Source: Diadema setosum (taxonomy: Eukaryota > Echinodermata > Echinoidea > Diadematoida > Diadematidae). Taken from it: DNA of 64,000 nt. The stretch's first letter is position 1; each line of letters starts with the position of its first letter. The position numbers and the translations under genes are program-made. Below the pieces are notes generated by a model. The model ran no database searches and had not been told where the DNA came from. It saw only the letters and a list, made by a program, of their open reading frames with translations. This document shows, one piece after another, positions 55,164-64,000 of this stretch. The DNA lies in contig NC_092692.1 of NCBI RefSeq assembly GCF_964275005.1, forward strand, positions 14,716,084 through 14,780,083. Reading direction: 5' to 3'.

Positions 55164-55312
55164 CAGAGGCGGATACAGGAATTCCGTAAACGGAAGGCGC
55201 GTTTGCAAAATTAAACGGGGGCGCAGGCACTCCCCTCCCCATTTTTTTGTTTTTCTTAACCAAAAATAAAGAGGGGCGCGCGCCCAGTGCGCCCCCTCGG
55301 GATCCGCCACTG
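55164..55312. mobile_element. hAT-like MITE (CAGAGGCGGATAC / GATCCGCCACTG ends), copy 2
   Basis: It has inverted ends of the same type as 36,735-36,877 and is flanked by GTCTA on both sides (55,159-55,163 and 55,313-55,317). It lies 26 bases beyond the TRIM stop codon, hence inside the likely TRIM 3' UTR. Confidence 0.7.
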
Positions 55313-55338
55313 GTCTATGGCAATTCATATTGATTTCA

Positions 55339-57171
55339 TCAAAAAAATATGTACAGTCTATCTCTGGTGCAGAAAGCTATCTCGCCACTCTCAAACTCCT
55401 GGAGATAGTACCAACCTCTTTCTGGTTTTTGAATTTTGAAATCAGTGAGGAGATTGCACACGTGCTCCAAATCTCTCGTGTATCGATCGATACTGACAAG
55501 ACCGTCCTCATGCTTCACCCAGGCCACAATGACCGAATCATCTCGACAAACAGCTGGGAAGGGAAAGATACTATCTTTCATCACGTGATTCTCCTTCAAT
55601 CCCTTATCATCAAGGCACTCGACAACATCAAGGTCATTCAGTATCAGTTTCCCCGTGTCGTGAAAAGAGAATAATTGAAAGGGTGTATCAGCAAGCATTA
55701 TTTCCCTGACTGCCTTACCGCCCTCTGGGGTAAATACCTGGATCTTCTTGGGATCTCTATAACTAATATAGATATTATCATCTTTATCCACAGTGAGACC
55801 ATCAAATCCTCCTTCATAAACGGTCATCGTCTCGAACGTGAGGTCGAGCTTCTCCCACTGTGGAGTGTAGAGTGACATCCTGTCGTTTGTATCATAAATA
55901 ACACTTCTACCATCAGAGAGAAATCCGATTTTACTGACGCTGACATCCTTTAGCTCCGTCTGCTGTAATTGTCCATCTGGAGAGTAGAGATAGACTCCGC
56001 CGAAACGGGATCCCACCGCCATCTTACCGCCTGGTGCACGAGTCATACAGGTCATGCTATCTTTGCAAGGGAGCTTTAAGTCTGCTTTGACATCACACGT
56101 GTAACCTTTCAGCTCTCCAAGACGAAGTTCATTGACCTTCACGTGTTTAATGAATGCAATGTTCTGACCTCGTTCTGTCACACCTGTCCGTGAATGGTCG
56201 TAAGGATCTCGTCCAAGAAAGCTCTTTAAGTTCTCACACAGCGTGTCGTGTGCTAACAAGGCGTCTTTCTCTAGCGGTACTTTCACACCGTTAGTTACCA
56301 GCTTTTCCATAGCGTTCATATGACGAATTGTTTGGCGACTCTCTTCCTCCATGACTTGTAAGTCCTTCTCGAACTTTTCAGACCAACGTTGCACTTGGCA
56401 TTCCAGCGCTTCTCTACTGGTTGACAATAGCTGCATGTATTCGTCGTACGTCTTGCCGATGTCATCAATGAGCTTACTCAGCATGTTTGTTATTTCTTCC
56501 CGCTGTGTCTCTATGAAATCGATATGATTTTCAAGGGTTGTTTTCTTCGATTTTACGCTTTCTTGTAGCTCCTTGATGTTTTTCATTAATTTCTCCTCAT
56601 GGATAGCTGCCTCTTCGATCTGATGCCCTGCCTGTAAGTGCCCTAACATCCCGCATCTTAAGCAGACGTACTCCCGGCATCCGGTGCAGAAACACTCCTC
56701 ATCATCGCTAGGATGTTTCTTACATTTACGTCTCCTCTTAAGTGAAACTTTTCCGGAGAGCACCTCGGTCATGGGTACCTTTTCGTGGTTGGAGAACGGT
56801 TTCCAAGTAGAGTGGCTTGTCTCACATGATTTGCACAAATACTTCCCACAGTCCTGACAGTAGGACACGGCTGGCGACTTTTCGTTCATCTCACAAACTG
56901 TGCATGTTGGACTCGTGGTTTTCACTTCGTCCACCATCGAACTGAGGGGTACGTTTGTTTGTAACTTACTCACATCTCCACTGGGTAATGGCGTTTCATT
57001 CCTGCATATAGGGCACTTAATAGCTTTTTTAGCGGGCTGAGCTTGAAAGATACGTTGCAGACAGTCTTTGCAGAAAATGTGAGAACACGTTAGTGATCTA
57101 GGTTGGTTGAAAAGTGTCAGACAGATAGGACACTCCAAATTCTGGCGGCTGATTTGATGAAACGTTGCCAT
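55339..57171 (-). CDS. TRIM-type RING E3 ubiquitin ligase
   Basis: 610 residues in one coding exon. RING: Cys14, Cys17, Cys29, His31, Cys34, Cys37, Cys53, Cys56 (ECPIC to KCPIC), expected to bind zinc and recruit an E2. B-box 1: about 90-129 (CTVC, CQDC, CKSC). B-box 2: Cys150, His153, Cys162, Cys165, Cys170, Cys173, His178, His183. A coiled coil runs about 188-320, followed by a C-terminal region of about 375-610 with repeated blocks such as FDGLTVDKDDNIYISYRD, which suggests a beta-propeller (NHL-like), as in TRIM2/3/32/71/56-like proteins. Start: an upstream in-frame ATG would add 18 residues, but a strong acceptor (CTTTTGCTTCTAG) ends 13 bases before the ATG at 57,171, so the first exon is probably non-coding. 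Substrate unknown; such single-exon TRIMs are often expanded in echinoderms and can act in innate immunity. Confidence 0.9.
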   Translation of the reverse strand: MATFHQISRQNLECPICLTLFNQPRSLTCSHIFCKDCLQRIFQAQPAKKAIKCPICRNETPLPSGDVSKLQTNVPLSSMVDEVKTTSPTCTVCEMNEKSPAVSYCQDCGKYLCKSCETSHSTWKPFSNHEKVPMTEVLSGKVSLKRRRKCKKHPSDDEECFCTGCREYVCLRCGMLGHLQAGHQIEEAAIHEEKLMKNIKELQESVKSKKTTLENHIDFIETQREEITNMLSKLIDDIGKTYDEYMQLLSTSREALECQVQRWSEKFEKDLQVMEEESRQTIRHMNAMEKLVTNGVKVPLEKDALLAHDTLCENLKSFLGRDPYDHSRTGVTERGQNIAFIKHVKVNELRLGELKGYTCDVKADLKLPCKDSMTCMTRAPGGKMAVGSRFGGVYLYSPDGQLQQTELKDVSVSKIGFLSDGRSVIYDTNDRMSLYTPQWEKLDLTFETMTVYEGGFDGLTVDKDDNIYISYRDPKKIQVFTPEGGKAVREIMLADTPFQLFSFHDTGKLILNDLDVVECLDDKGLKENHVMKDSIFPFPAVCRDDSVIVAWVKHEDGLVSIDRYTRDLEHVCNLLTDFKIQKPERGWYYLQEFESGEIAFCTRDRLYIFF

Positions 57172-57184
57172 GGTGTCTGTAAGT

Positions 57185-57210
57185 CTAGAAGCAAAAGAAA
57201 CACAAAGCGG
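57185..57210 (-). other. Splice acceptor in the TRIM 5' UTR
   Basis: The minus strand reads TTTGTGTTTCTTTTGCTTCTAG and then ACTTACAGACACC before the start codon. The AG is at 57,186-57,185. The upstream exon was not located. Confidence 0.65.
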
Positions 57211-57395
57211 TAAACACATCGACAAGTACTCGGCACAAGTAATATGAAATTAGCATTTACCAAGTTAAAAAAAAAGAAAAAAAAAAAGAAGGAAAGTTGA
57301 TACCAAGTATGAAACTTTATGCATTCTTAAAATCGAGCAATTATGTAATGAACCACAATTCAGAAGACATTCATGTGTGAATCTAGTTTTCTATA

Positions 57396-57887
57396 GGCGT
57401 TTTCACATCAGCCCGATAAAAATCCAAGCTCGAAATATTTTCCGCGATTGCGAATTAGAGCGCTATTTCATTTCTTATTCACATCAGCCCGAAGAGGGGG
57501 TAGCCCGAATAGTTAACAATTTTAAAATAGCTAATTCGACAGCTGAGTATGTGCAAACAGCATCAGTAATGTGTGTGCCCTCTCAAAAATTCCTCATGCT
57601 TTGTGTGCAGTTTGCCTCGGTCGATCGGGTCACACACGCTAGGCATGATGGGATTCATCGCGCTAATTTCTCGAGTCGTTTTCACATTATCAAATAGCGC
57701 GCTACTATCCCGCTATTTCAGAAATTTCCCGAGTTGGAGTCGAGAAATTTTCTCGATCAGAGCGATACAACTAGCGCGTTAATTTGTGTTCACATTATCA
57801 AATAGCGCGCTATTTCGCTATCGGGAAAATTTCCCAAGTCAGAAAATAGCGCGCTATTTCGAAACATCGGGCTGATGTGACAACGCC
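57396..57887 (+). mobile_element. 492-bp MITE (GGCGTTTTCACATCAGCCCGAT ends), copy 1
   Basis: It begins GGCGTTTTCACATCAGCCCG and ends CGGGCTGATGTGACAACGCC, with TA next to both ends (one base removed on the right). Inside it has repeated palindromic AAATAGCGCGCTATTT motifs. A second copy in the opposite orientation lies at 61,917-62,396. It has no coding capacity and probably sits in the first intron of the TRIM gene. Confidence 0.9.
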
Positions 57888-60595
57888 TTATGTTTACTAG
57901 TGCTTAGTATTCGGGCTCAATAAAGCTGATTCATTGTGGCTGATTTGACTGTTGTGGTGAGCCTGTCATAGCATTGTGCAACTTAGAATAAAGTCATAAG
58001 TAGTATTAGTGAAACAAGAAAGAGAAAGAGTTGCATTACGATGCACTCACAAACATATGATGGAATGATTTGAGCAGGTAATGGGGAGATGACTCTTCAA
58101 GATCCTGCACAGTTTTAGAAGCGAGAATTTCTACCAGCGACATCGTATATACAAAAGATGTCGCGTAAAAAGATAATGAAAATCTGAGCGAAATGGGAGA
58201 AATTATTAGTAAACATAATTATGTCCGTTTGACTTTTTATAGGCCTAATATGTCCTATACAAAATATTTGCTTTCTTGAGGGATAGTTTTAAGACTTTAA
58301 AAAAAAAAAATATTAATTTACATTAAAAATCAATCCAATTAAAATTGCATTTCATTTTTCTAAGATACATGAAGATACTTTCTTCCTTTGTTTTGGGAGA
58401 CATATAAGAAATTCATCTATTTACCTTTAAAGCAGAATTTAACACAATGTATATTTTTTTCCTGGATCAATTCTTCTTACCCACTTTTCATGGACAAACA
58501 AAACCGGTAGCATCATTTTTACGAAACTTTGATAGCCTCCGTTCATAAAGAATTTCTATCGAAATGGTGCAAGAAAGTAATGAATTAAAGTAAATGAGTA
58601 AATGAAGAAGGATCCATCAGCCCTTTCAGATTCACGGTGGATTCGATGTTCTTTCAGGGTTTATGGACAGATAAAATGAACACTGATGAATCTCTCGTCC
58701 AGGGAAATGCTATTACAGACTATTGGAAAGATTTGACTGCGACGATTGACTTCCTTTATCGTTTTCCAGCCACATTCTGCTAATCATCTCATCTTTGTGA
58801 ACATTCAGTGCCATCTTGTGAGAACTGTTTTGATTGGATGCTTTCATTATTAGATACGTTCATGATAGCACCTTTTCATTGCTGATTAACGTACTTTAAT
58901 CTCAATTTTGGATGACACTTTCCATCCCAAAAATAAACAAACAAACAAACAAGCAAAGAAAGAAATAAACAAACAAAGGACAAAAAGGGAGAAACAGTAA
59001 TTATGACGGAACATTAAGCAGTCCGGCACTTTTTTCCAACATCCTTCCTTACTTATCTTTCTGAAGCAAATGCCAAATTTTCGTTTTCAAGCCATAAAAT
59101 CTCCACAATTTGATTCTTCGAGGAGTTTACAGCCTCGGTACCAGAGGGAAGTAAGAGAAGTGAGTATTTGCTGGGAAAAAGTAAGTATTTAGTGATTTAC
59201 ATCCTTGATACCAGGGGAATTAAGAGAAGTAATGTAAGAGAACAAGAAAGAGGAGATGAACAACGTCATAACCTTTTAAAAATGGAAAAATTCTTAGGTG
59301 ATGTAAGTCGATCAACACCCGATACAAGAATATAATAGTTTACCCTTACTGTGGCTCTATAGAGTGTTCAAACTATTACTAGTACCAGCTAATGTTCCTG
59401 ACTGTGTACGTCAAAGTGCATTTGAGGGAAGAGGATGTGTCAAACAGCTTCTATGTTGACTAATTGGCTACAACATTAGGCAAACACTCTATGAACAATT
59501 TTGTTGTCCATCTGTTGATCATCATCTATGATCGAGTTCCAATTAATACTAAATAAGCATGAATAGGGATCTCTCTCGTGTGTTTCAGTTTTAAGGTTAT
59601 TAAAAGCAATTGATTGCTCAGGCTACCCTTAATACAATAAAACAATAAATGAACTTAATAAAATAAAGTTCTAAAAAGAAGTCTGAATTATGCCAAGTTC
59701 TACTAACGTCTCCTTATTCCCTTCCCTTCTATCTCTTTTCACCAATTTGTGATAAAATCGCGAGACGTTAATATATTTCCAGCCGAGACAATGATTGTTA
59801 TCGTTGTTCAAGCAGCATTATCATGATTCAATGATTCAAACTTTATTTTCACTTTAAATTTGTCAACAGAATGTATAAAGAAATGTGTGAAATTTGACAT
59901 TGTGTGTCGTTGAAAATATACACGGCCAGCAAGGAATAACAACATGTTCATGATCAGTACAAAAAGAGACATACAATTGTATTTTTACACTCTGAAAAAA
60001 AAAAAACCCAGGCTGTGCCTGTTTTTCTGTTTGGCGTACTATTGAACATTAGAAACAAAACCAGCAAAGTCAGAGCAGAAAGGTTAACCAAGTAAAAAGG
60101 GATATTCAAATATAAGTACAGCCCCATTTAGGGATCTTGCATTATTTGTAAAAACTCCGTGTCACGCACAAGTAAAATGCGTGTGTGGGTATTTCGTACG
60201 CTTACCAAGTATGCGGTACTTCCGGGTTGTTGATTTCTATACTGGCTCCAAAGTAGCCTACATATAGGGGGATTGCATCACAATCTGTCGTCTGTTTAGC
60301 CTATAGGAAGGTGCGAATACGTATCAGATGGAATGTGGTCAAACTTTTAAGACCCTAACAAACTATTAAAAGTTCGTTTACGCACGGAGAGATGCACTAC
60401 GCATATTATGTAGTACTCACAAAATGGCCGGCCGATCCAAGAAGGTAAACACGAATGTTCGTTATATTCTTCTTCACCTTTTGACTTTGACCCCGTTTAT
60501 AGAAACGGGGTTTTGTACATCCTACGTCTGTTTGAAAATCATAGTGCATAATAAACTCTAGCCTTGTGCAGTGAGTTGTTCATGCGACATTGAGC
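57888..60595. other. Gene-free spacer
   Basis: It contains a CAAA-rich tract (about 58,936-58,975) and a probable minus-strand LINE 3' end at about 59,822-60,000. An upstream TRIM exon may lie here but could not be identified. Confidence 0.45.
59822..60000 (-). repeat. Probable LINE 3' end, minus strand
   Basis: ATGATTCAATGATTCAAAC followed by TTTATTTT is the inverse of an AATAAAG-(TTGAATCA)n tail, typical of RTE/CR1-like LINEs. No coding remnant adjoins it. Confidence 0.4.
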
Positions 60596-61210
60596 TTAAA
60601 GGGGCCCTGAAATCCAAATGCATGTTGATTAGTGTTGCTTTATGATACCCTCAACATCACTTTTGCGGTAAAACAAATATCTAGAAACATTTCATATATT
60701 TTTAACGATTTTTTTTTCTATTTTTCTTCAGATTACATGGGAACGCCCACAAAAAATCCTTCCAAGCCAATCAATATTAATATTCTTGAGATGATCTCAT
60801 CTGTCAATCATTGCTAAAGTACTGAAATGTTTAACAAAAGACATTGGAACGCACCTTCCTCTCGACTCAGCATAACTTGCATGTTCACCGATGTTTCTGT
60901 CACATTAATGTGACTAACAAAAGACATGGCGAGGGAACATACAAGTTATGCTGAGTCGAGGGGAAGGTGCATTCCAATGTCTTTTGTTAAACATTTCAGT
61001 ACTTTAGCAATGATTGACAGATGAGGTCATCTCAAGAATATTAATATTGATTGGTTTGGAAGGATTTTTTGTGGGCGTTCCCAAGTAATCTGAAGAAAAA
61101 TAGAAGAAAATATGGAATGTTTCTAGATATTCGTTTCACCGCAAAAGTGATGTTGAGGGTATCAAGAATCAACACAAATCAACGTGCAGTTGGATTTCAG
61201 GGCCCTTTAA
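60596..61210. mobile_element. 615-bp near-perfect palindromic MITE with TTAA edges
   Basis: The left arm (60,596 to about 60,890) begins TTAAAGGGGCCCTGAAATCC. The right arm (about 60,920-61,210) ends GGATTTCAGGGCCCTTTAA. The arms match in reverse almost base for base, including AAAAAATCCTTCCAA, AATATTAATATT and CTCGACTCAGCATAACTTG. Only a few dozen bases remain as a loop. TTAA at both edges suggests a T2/Kolobok- or piggyBac-type source. Confidence 0.9.
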
Positions 61211-61837
61211 AACACGAAAATTATTTTCCCACGAGAGAAAGATGTCAACAAAAGTCGTCATGTTAAAGGATCACTTCAACGAGAATCTGCTGAAAATAAG
61301 ATGAGTAATCATTTTTAGAATTATGAAATTTATATTATTCTTGTATAATAATCTGACTTCTTTTATTTCTGAGACTATGAGAAAGAGTAAAGTTTGTGTG
61401 CTGTTATGAAATTGTTACAATGATGTATGACATTGTCATATCTAATCCCCTGAACCTCTCCAATATCTTTCCTTTAATCTTAACTGTCCTTAGTACATTT
61501 TTAGATATCCCAGCAATTATTCCCCTCCAATACAATTTACCAGGTACTTGGTGTATATCTCCCCTAGGAGAATCTCATTGGCCAGTAGCAGCTGTGTTTT
61601 GAGGCTAGTGATCAGTGATGCGTAGCAAGAATAAGATGATGTACCTATTTTATGTGAGCGTGTGTGTATCCATGGGCCTGTGCGAAAGAGTAAGTGAAAG
61701 TGGCAAAGAACGAAAGGATGTATGATAAACAGTAATAATGATCCACATGTCGTTATTGATAGTTATTGGCATGATGATTAAAACCTCTCATTCTTATATC
61801 CACCTCCTTCTCTTCAAATTTAAATGGTCGCACGGAA

Positions 61838-61880
61838 GCTTAGGAATAACGAATCTTCGGAATAGCGAACATCACCCCTA
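61838..61880 (-). repeat. Terminal fragment of the 282-bp MITE family
   Basis: GGAATAACGAATCTTCGGAA and AGCGAACATCACCCC are the inverse of the left end of the elements at 20,662 and 31,199. Only about 40 bases remain. Confidence 0.65.
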
Positions 61881-61916
61881 TAGAGCTTACAACCCGCCAG
61901 CTCTCAACAATCAATA

Positions 61917-62396
61917 GGCGTTTTCACATCAGCCCGATGTTTCGAAATAGCGCGCTATTTTCTGACTTGGGAAATTTTCCCGATAGCGAAATAGCGCTCT
62001 ATTTGATAATGTGAACACAAATCAACGCGCTAGTTGTATCGCTCTGATCGAGAAAATTTCTCGACTCCAACTCGGGAAATTTCTGAAATAGCGGGATAGT
62101 AGCGCGTATTTGATAATGTGAAAACGACTCGAGAAATTAGCGCGATGAATCCCATCATGCCTAGCGTGTGTGACCCGATCGATCGAGGCAAACTGCACAC
62201 AAATCATGAGGAATTTTTGAGAGGGCACACGCATTACTGATGCTGTTTGCACATACTCAGCTGTCGAATTAGCTCGAAAAAAATGCGGACTAATTCTCTT
62301 CGGGCTGATGTGAATAAGAAATAAAATAGCGCTCTAATTCGCAATCGCGAAAAATATTTCGAGCTTGGATTTTTATCGGGCTGATGTGAAAATGTC
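61917..62396 (-). mobile_element. 480-bp MITE, copy 2, inverted
   Basis: The reverse complement of 57,396-57,887 with scattered substitutions and small gaps, starting GGCGTTTTCACATCAGCCCG and ending CGGGCTGATGTGAAAATGTC. TA adjoins both ends. Confidence 0.9.
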
Positions 62397-63443
62397 TAAT
62401 GTCGTTGTTACGTAAATTATGTTATAGTATGTCACTATAATTGTATGTAGACTGAAGCCAGGTGCTGGCAAGATTATCGCACTATCGACCAGAAACTGCA
62501 GAGAATTTCTTTCTTCCCATTCATCCTGCCATATTCAAGAGTATTTTTTCTTCTGAAATTCATTTGTAATTTCTTCGTGTGTTTTTTTCACAATGCAAGG
62601 GTGTGCCTGATATGATGGAATATTACATCTTGTGTTTTAATGAGGAACGCCTTGCTTCTTTATTGTAGGTAGCAGCATTATTGTTAACATTGGAATATCC
62701 GTCTATTGCCTTAAGGGCACGTAATGTGTAAACCCAGCAAGTGAACATTGTAATCAAAAGTTAGGTCATAATAATGTGGCAACATTTTGAGGAGGTGATT
62801 TCCTGTGTCATGTGATTGTGTTTCCTTTTCAATACTTGCATTATAATGAATTGTTGTTTTTCTTAGATATTCTGGCAACACTGTAGTCCTACCTGCTATA
62901 TAAGCGCCACAAAAGTCTGACTTTTTTTGATATACATTGACTGCGTTGTTTACGGGTGAATACTTTGTTCATTTGAGGACTTTTTTTTTTGTTTATTAAC
63001 AAAATGTATTGACAAAATAATGTTGTTAATGAAACGTAGTTACGATAACGAGTGGAAACAATCAGTGACTTAATTGATATTTCACATGGAGGAGAAAAAA
63101 AACCTAGTACGTCCTGATTCCAAACTGTACAACACAAAGACTCTTTGAAAACGCTTTTACAACTCGCAGTCAGTTTGTAAATTTTGAAGGCGGGGTATTT
63201 AAGAGAACTGCAATTGATTTTTGAATAGACATCAACTGCAATTATTTTGTTTTGTTGTCACAGCTTGAACCCAATTGCGAGTCGTAGGTCAATACATTAA
63301 GATGGAATGATGTCTTATTCAGGAAAGCAGTTTCCTAAATGCTAATGCCCACGATTCGAGGTTCTGTGAAAATTGTACCCACAAAATATGTGTTTTCGTG
63401 CGGGATGTGCGACTTTAATGTGGGTAAGGGTTCTAATGTGTTT

Positions 63444-63445
<2 letters not shown>

Positions 63446-63474
<29 letters not shown>
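63446..63474. repeat. (GT)n microsatellite
   Basis: About 14 GT units. With the (CA)n 100 bases downstream it forms an inverted pair able to fold. Confidence 0.95.
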
Positions 63475-63476
<2 letters not shown>

Positions 63477-63573
63477 ATGTATATGTGTTTATGAGTGTAC
63501 TGTACACCAGTGCAACACTGTAAAATTGGGTCGCGGCATATACTCCGAGATTCAAATGAATTTAGGACGCACC

Positions 63574-63632
63574 ACACACACACACACACGCACACACACA
63601 CACACACGCACACACACACACACACACACACA
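63574..63632. repeat. (CA)n microsatellite
   Basis: About 28 CA units with two CACGCA variants. Confidence 0.95.
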
Positions 63633-64000
63633 AACGGAATCGAATTTATAAATCGGAGTTCCTTAACAAGGTAACTGCCTCTCTGCTGGGAAGGCCCTTC
63701 GAGAACAAGGGAATCATATTATCGGCTTATTATACACCGACGCACTACTACGAATACATTCCCAACCTCTTTCTTCACGAATATCGCGCAGTTTTCATGT
63801 GCGAGTTTCCTATAGGTGTTTTTCTGTCAGAATTTGGCGCCATGCAACTAACAAACGGGTAGGGATAGAAAAAAAAAGATGTATATAGATGCAAGTGCGA
63901 GCTTTGATGTGCACGCTCGTGAAAAAGTCTCAAAAGTTGAGCATTTTTCATACATAAACTATGAGCCTATTTAAGTTGATCATTTTATAGTGCATTCTAT

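Larger units (their letters stand above)
62397..64000. other. Gene-free right end of the window
   Basis: It contains (GT)n at 63,446-63,474 and (CA)n at 63,574-63,632. No coding exon is supported on either strand. Confidence 0.55.

Noticed and set aside
55330-55674. A 114-residue plus-strand frame opposite the TRIM gene
   Set aside because: It is the antisense shadow of the TRIM C-terminus, which has clear domain support.
57171-57225. An 18-residue longer TRIM N-terminus from an upstream in-frame ATG
   Set aside because: A strong splice acceptor lies between the two ATGs, and family members start shortly before the RING.
1-64000. CRISPR array, bacterial operon, LTR retroelement, Polinton or other virus-like element
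   Set aside because: No regular spacer-repeat array, no LTR pair, and no capsid, integrase, polymerase or envelope motif were seen. The inverted-repeat elements are short and non-coding.

Overview
The window is 64 kb of AT-rich, intron-rich animal DNA with no bacterial features. The gene content points to a marine invertebrate deuterostome, most likely an echinoderm. It has an intronless-looking TRIM gene ending in a propeller-like domain, a urotensin II-receptor-like GPCR in one exon, and a mosaic trypsin/LDLa/PAN/CUB protein. Many short inverted-repeat transposons, including a TTCGTTATTCCGAA-type family, fit the same setting. The species call is inference.

Layout. 1-13.8 kb holds no recognisable gene; it contains microsatellites, foldback MITEs, LINE 3' pieces and a LINE ORF2 fragment on the minus strand. 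13,993-38,049 (+) is one gene of ten coding exons. Every splice site and phase fits, giving a 2,340-base reading frame and a 779-residue protein: signal peptide, trypsin domain, LDLa, PAN/apple-like domain, two CUB domains, Ser/Thr/Pro stalk and one C-terminal membrane span. Its introns carry SINEs, a nested DNA transposon with perfect 7-bp target duplications, two MITE families with clear target-site duplications, and (CA), (TA) and (CAA) arrays. 38-49 kb is gene-free and repeat-rich. 49,417-50,487 (+) is the GPCR. 50.5-55.3 kb holds more MITE copies and a LINE scrap. 55,339-57,171 (-) is the TRIM protein. 57.4-62.4 kb holds a pair of 490-bp MITEs in opposite orientation around a 615-bp near-perfect palindrome.

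The three genes have no evident shared pathway: a cell-surface protease, a peptide-hormone receptor and a probable E3 ubiquitin ligase. The most unusual object is the protease. Its domain order is the reverse of the matriptase-type membrane proteases (catalytic domain at the N-terminus, membrane span at the C-terminus). Its zymogen cleavage site would be Leu-Ile rather than Arg-Ile, and two strongly conserved substrate-cleft residues (Ser214 and Trp215, chymotrypsin numbering) are replaced although the catalytic triad and Asp189 remain. No LTR retroelement, Polinton or other virus-like element was recognised.
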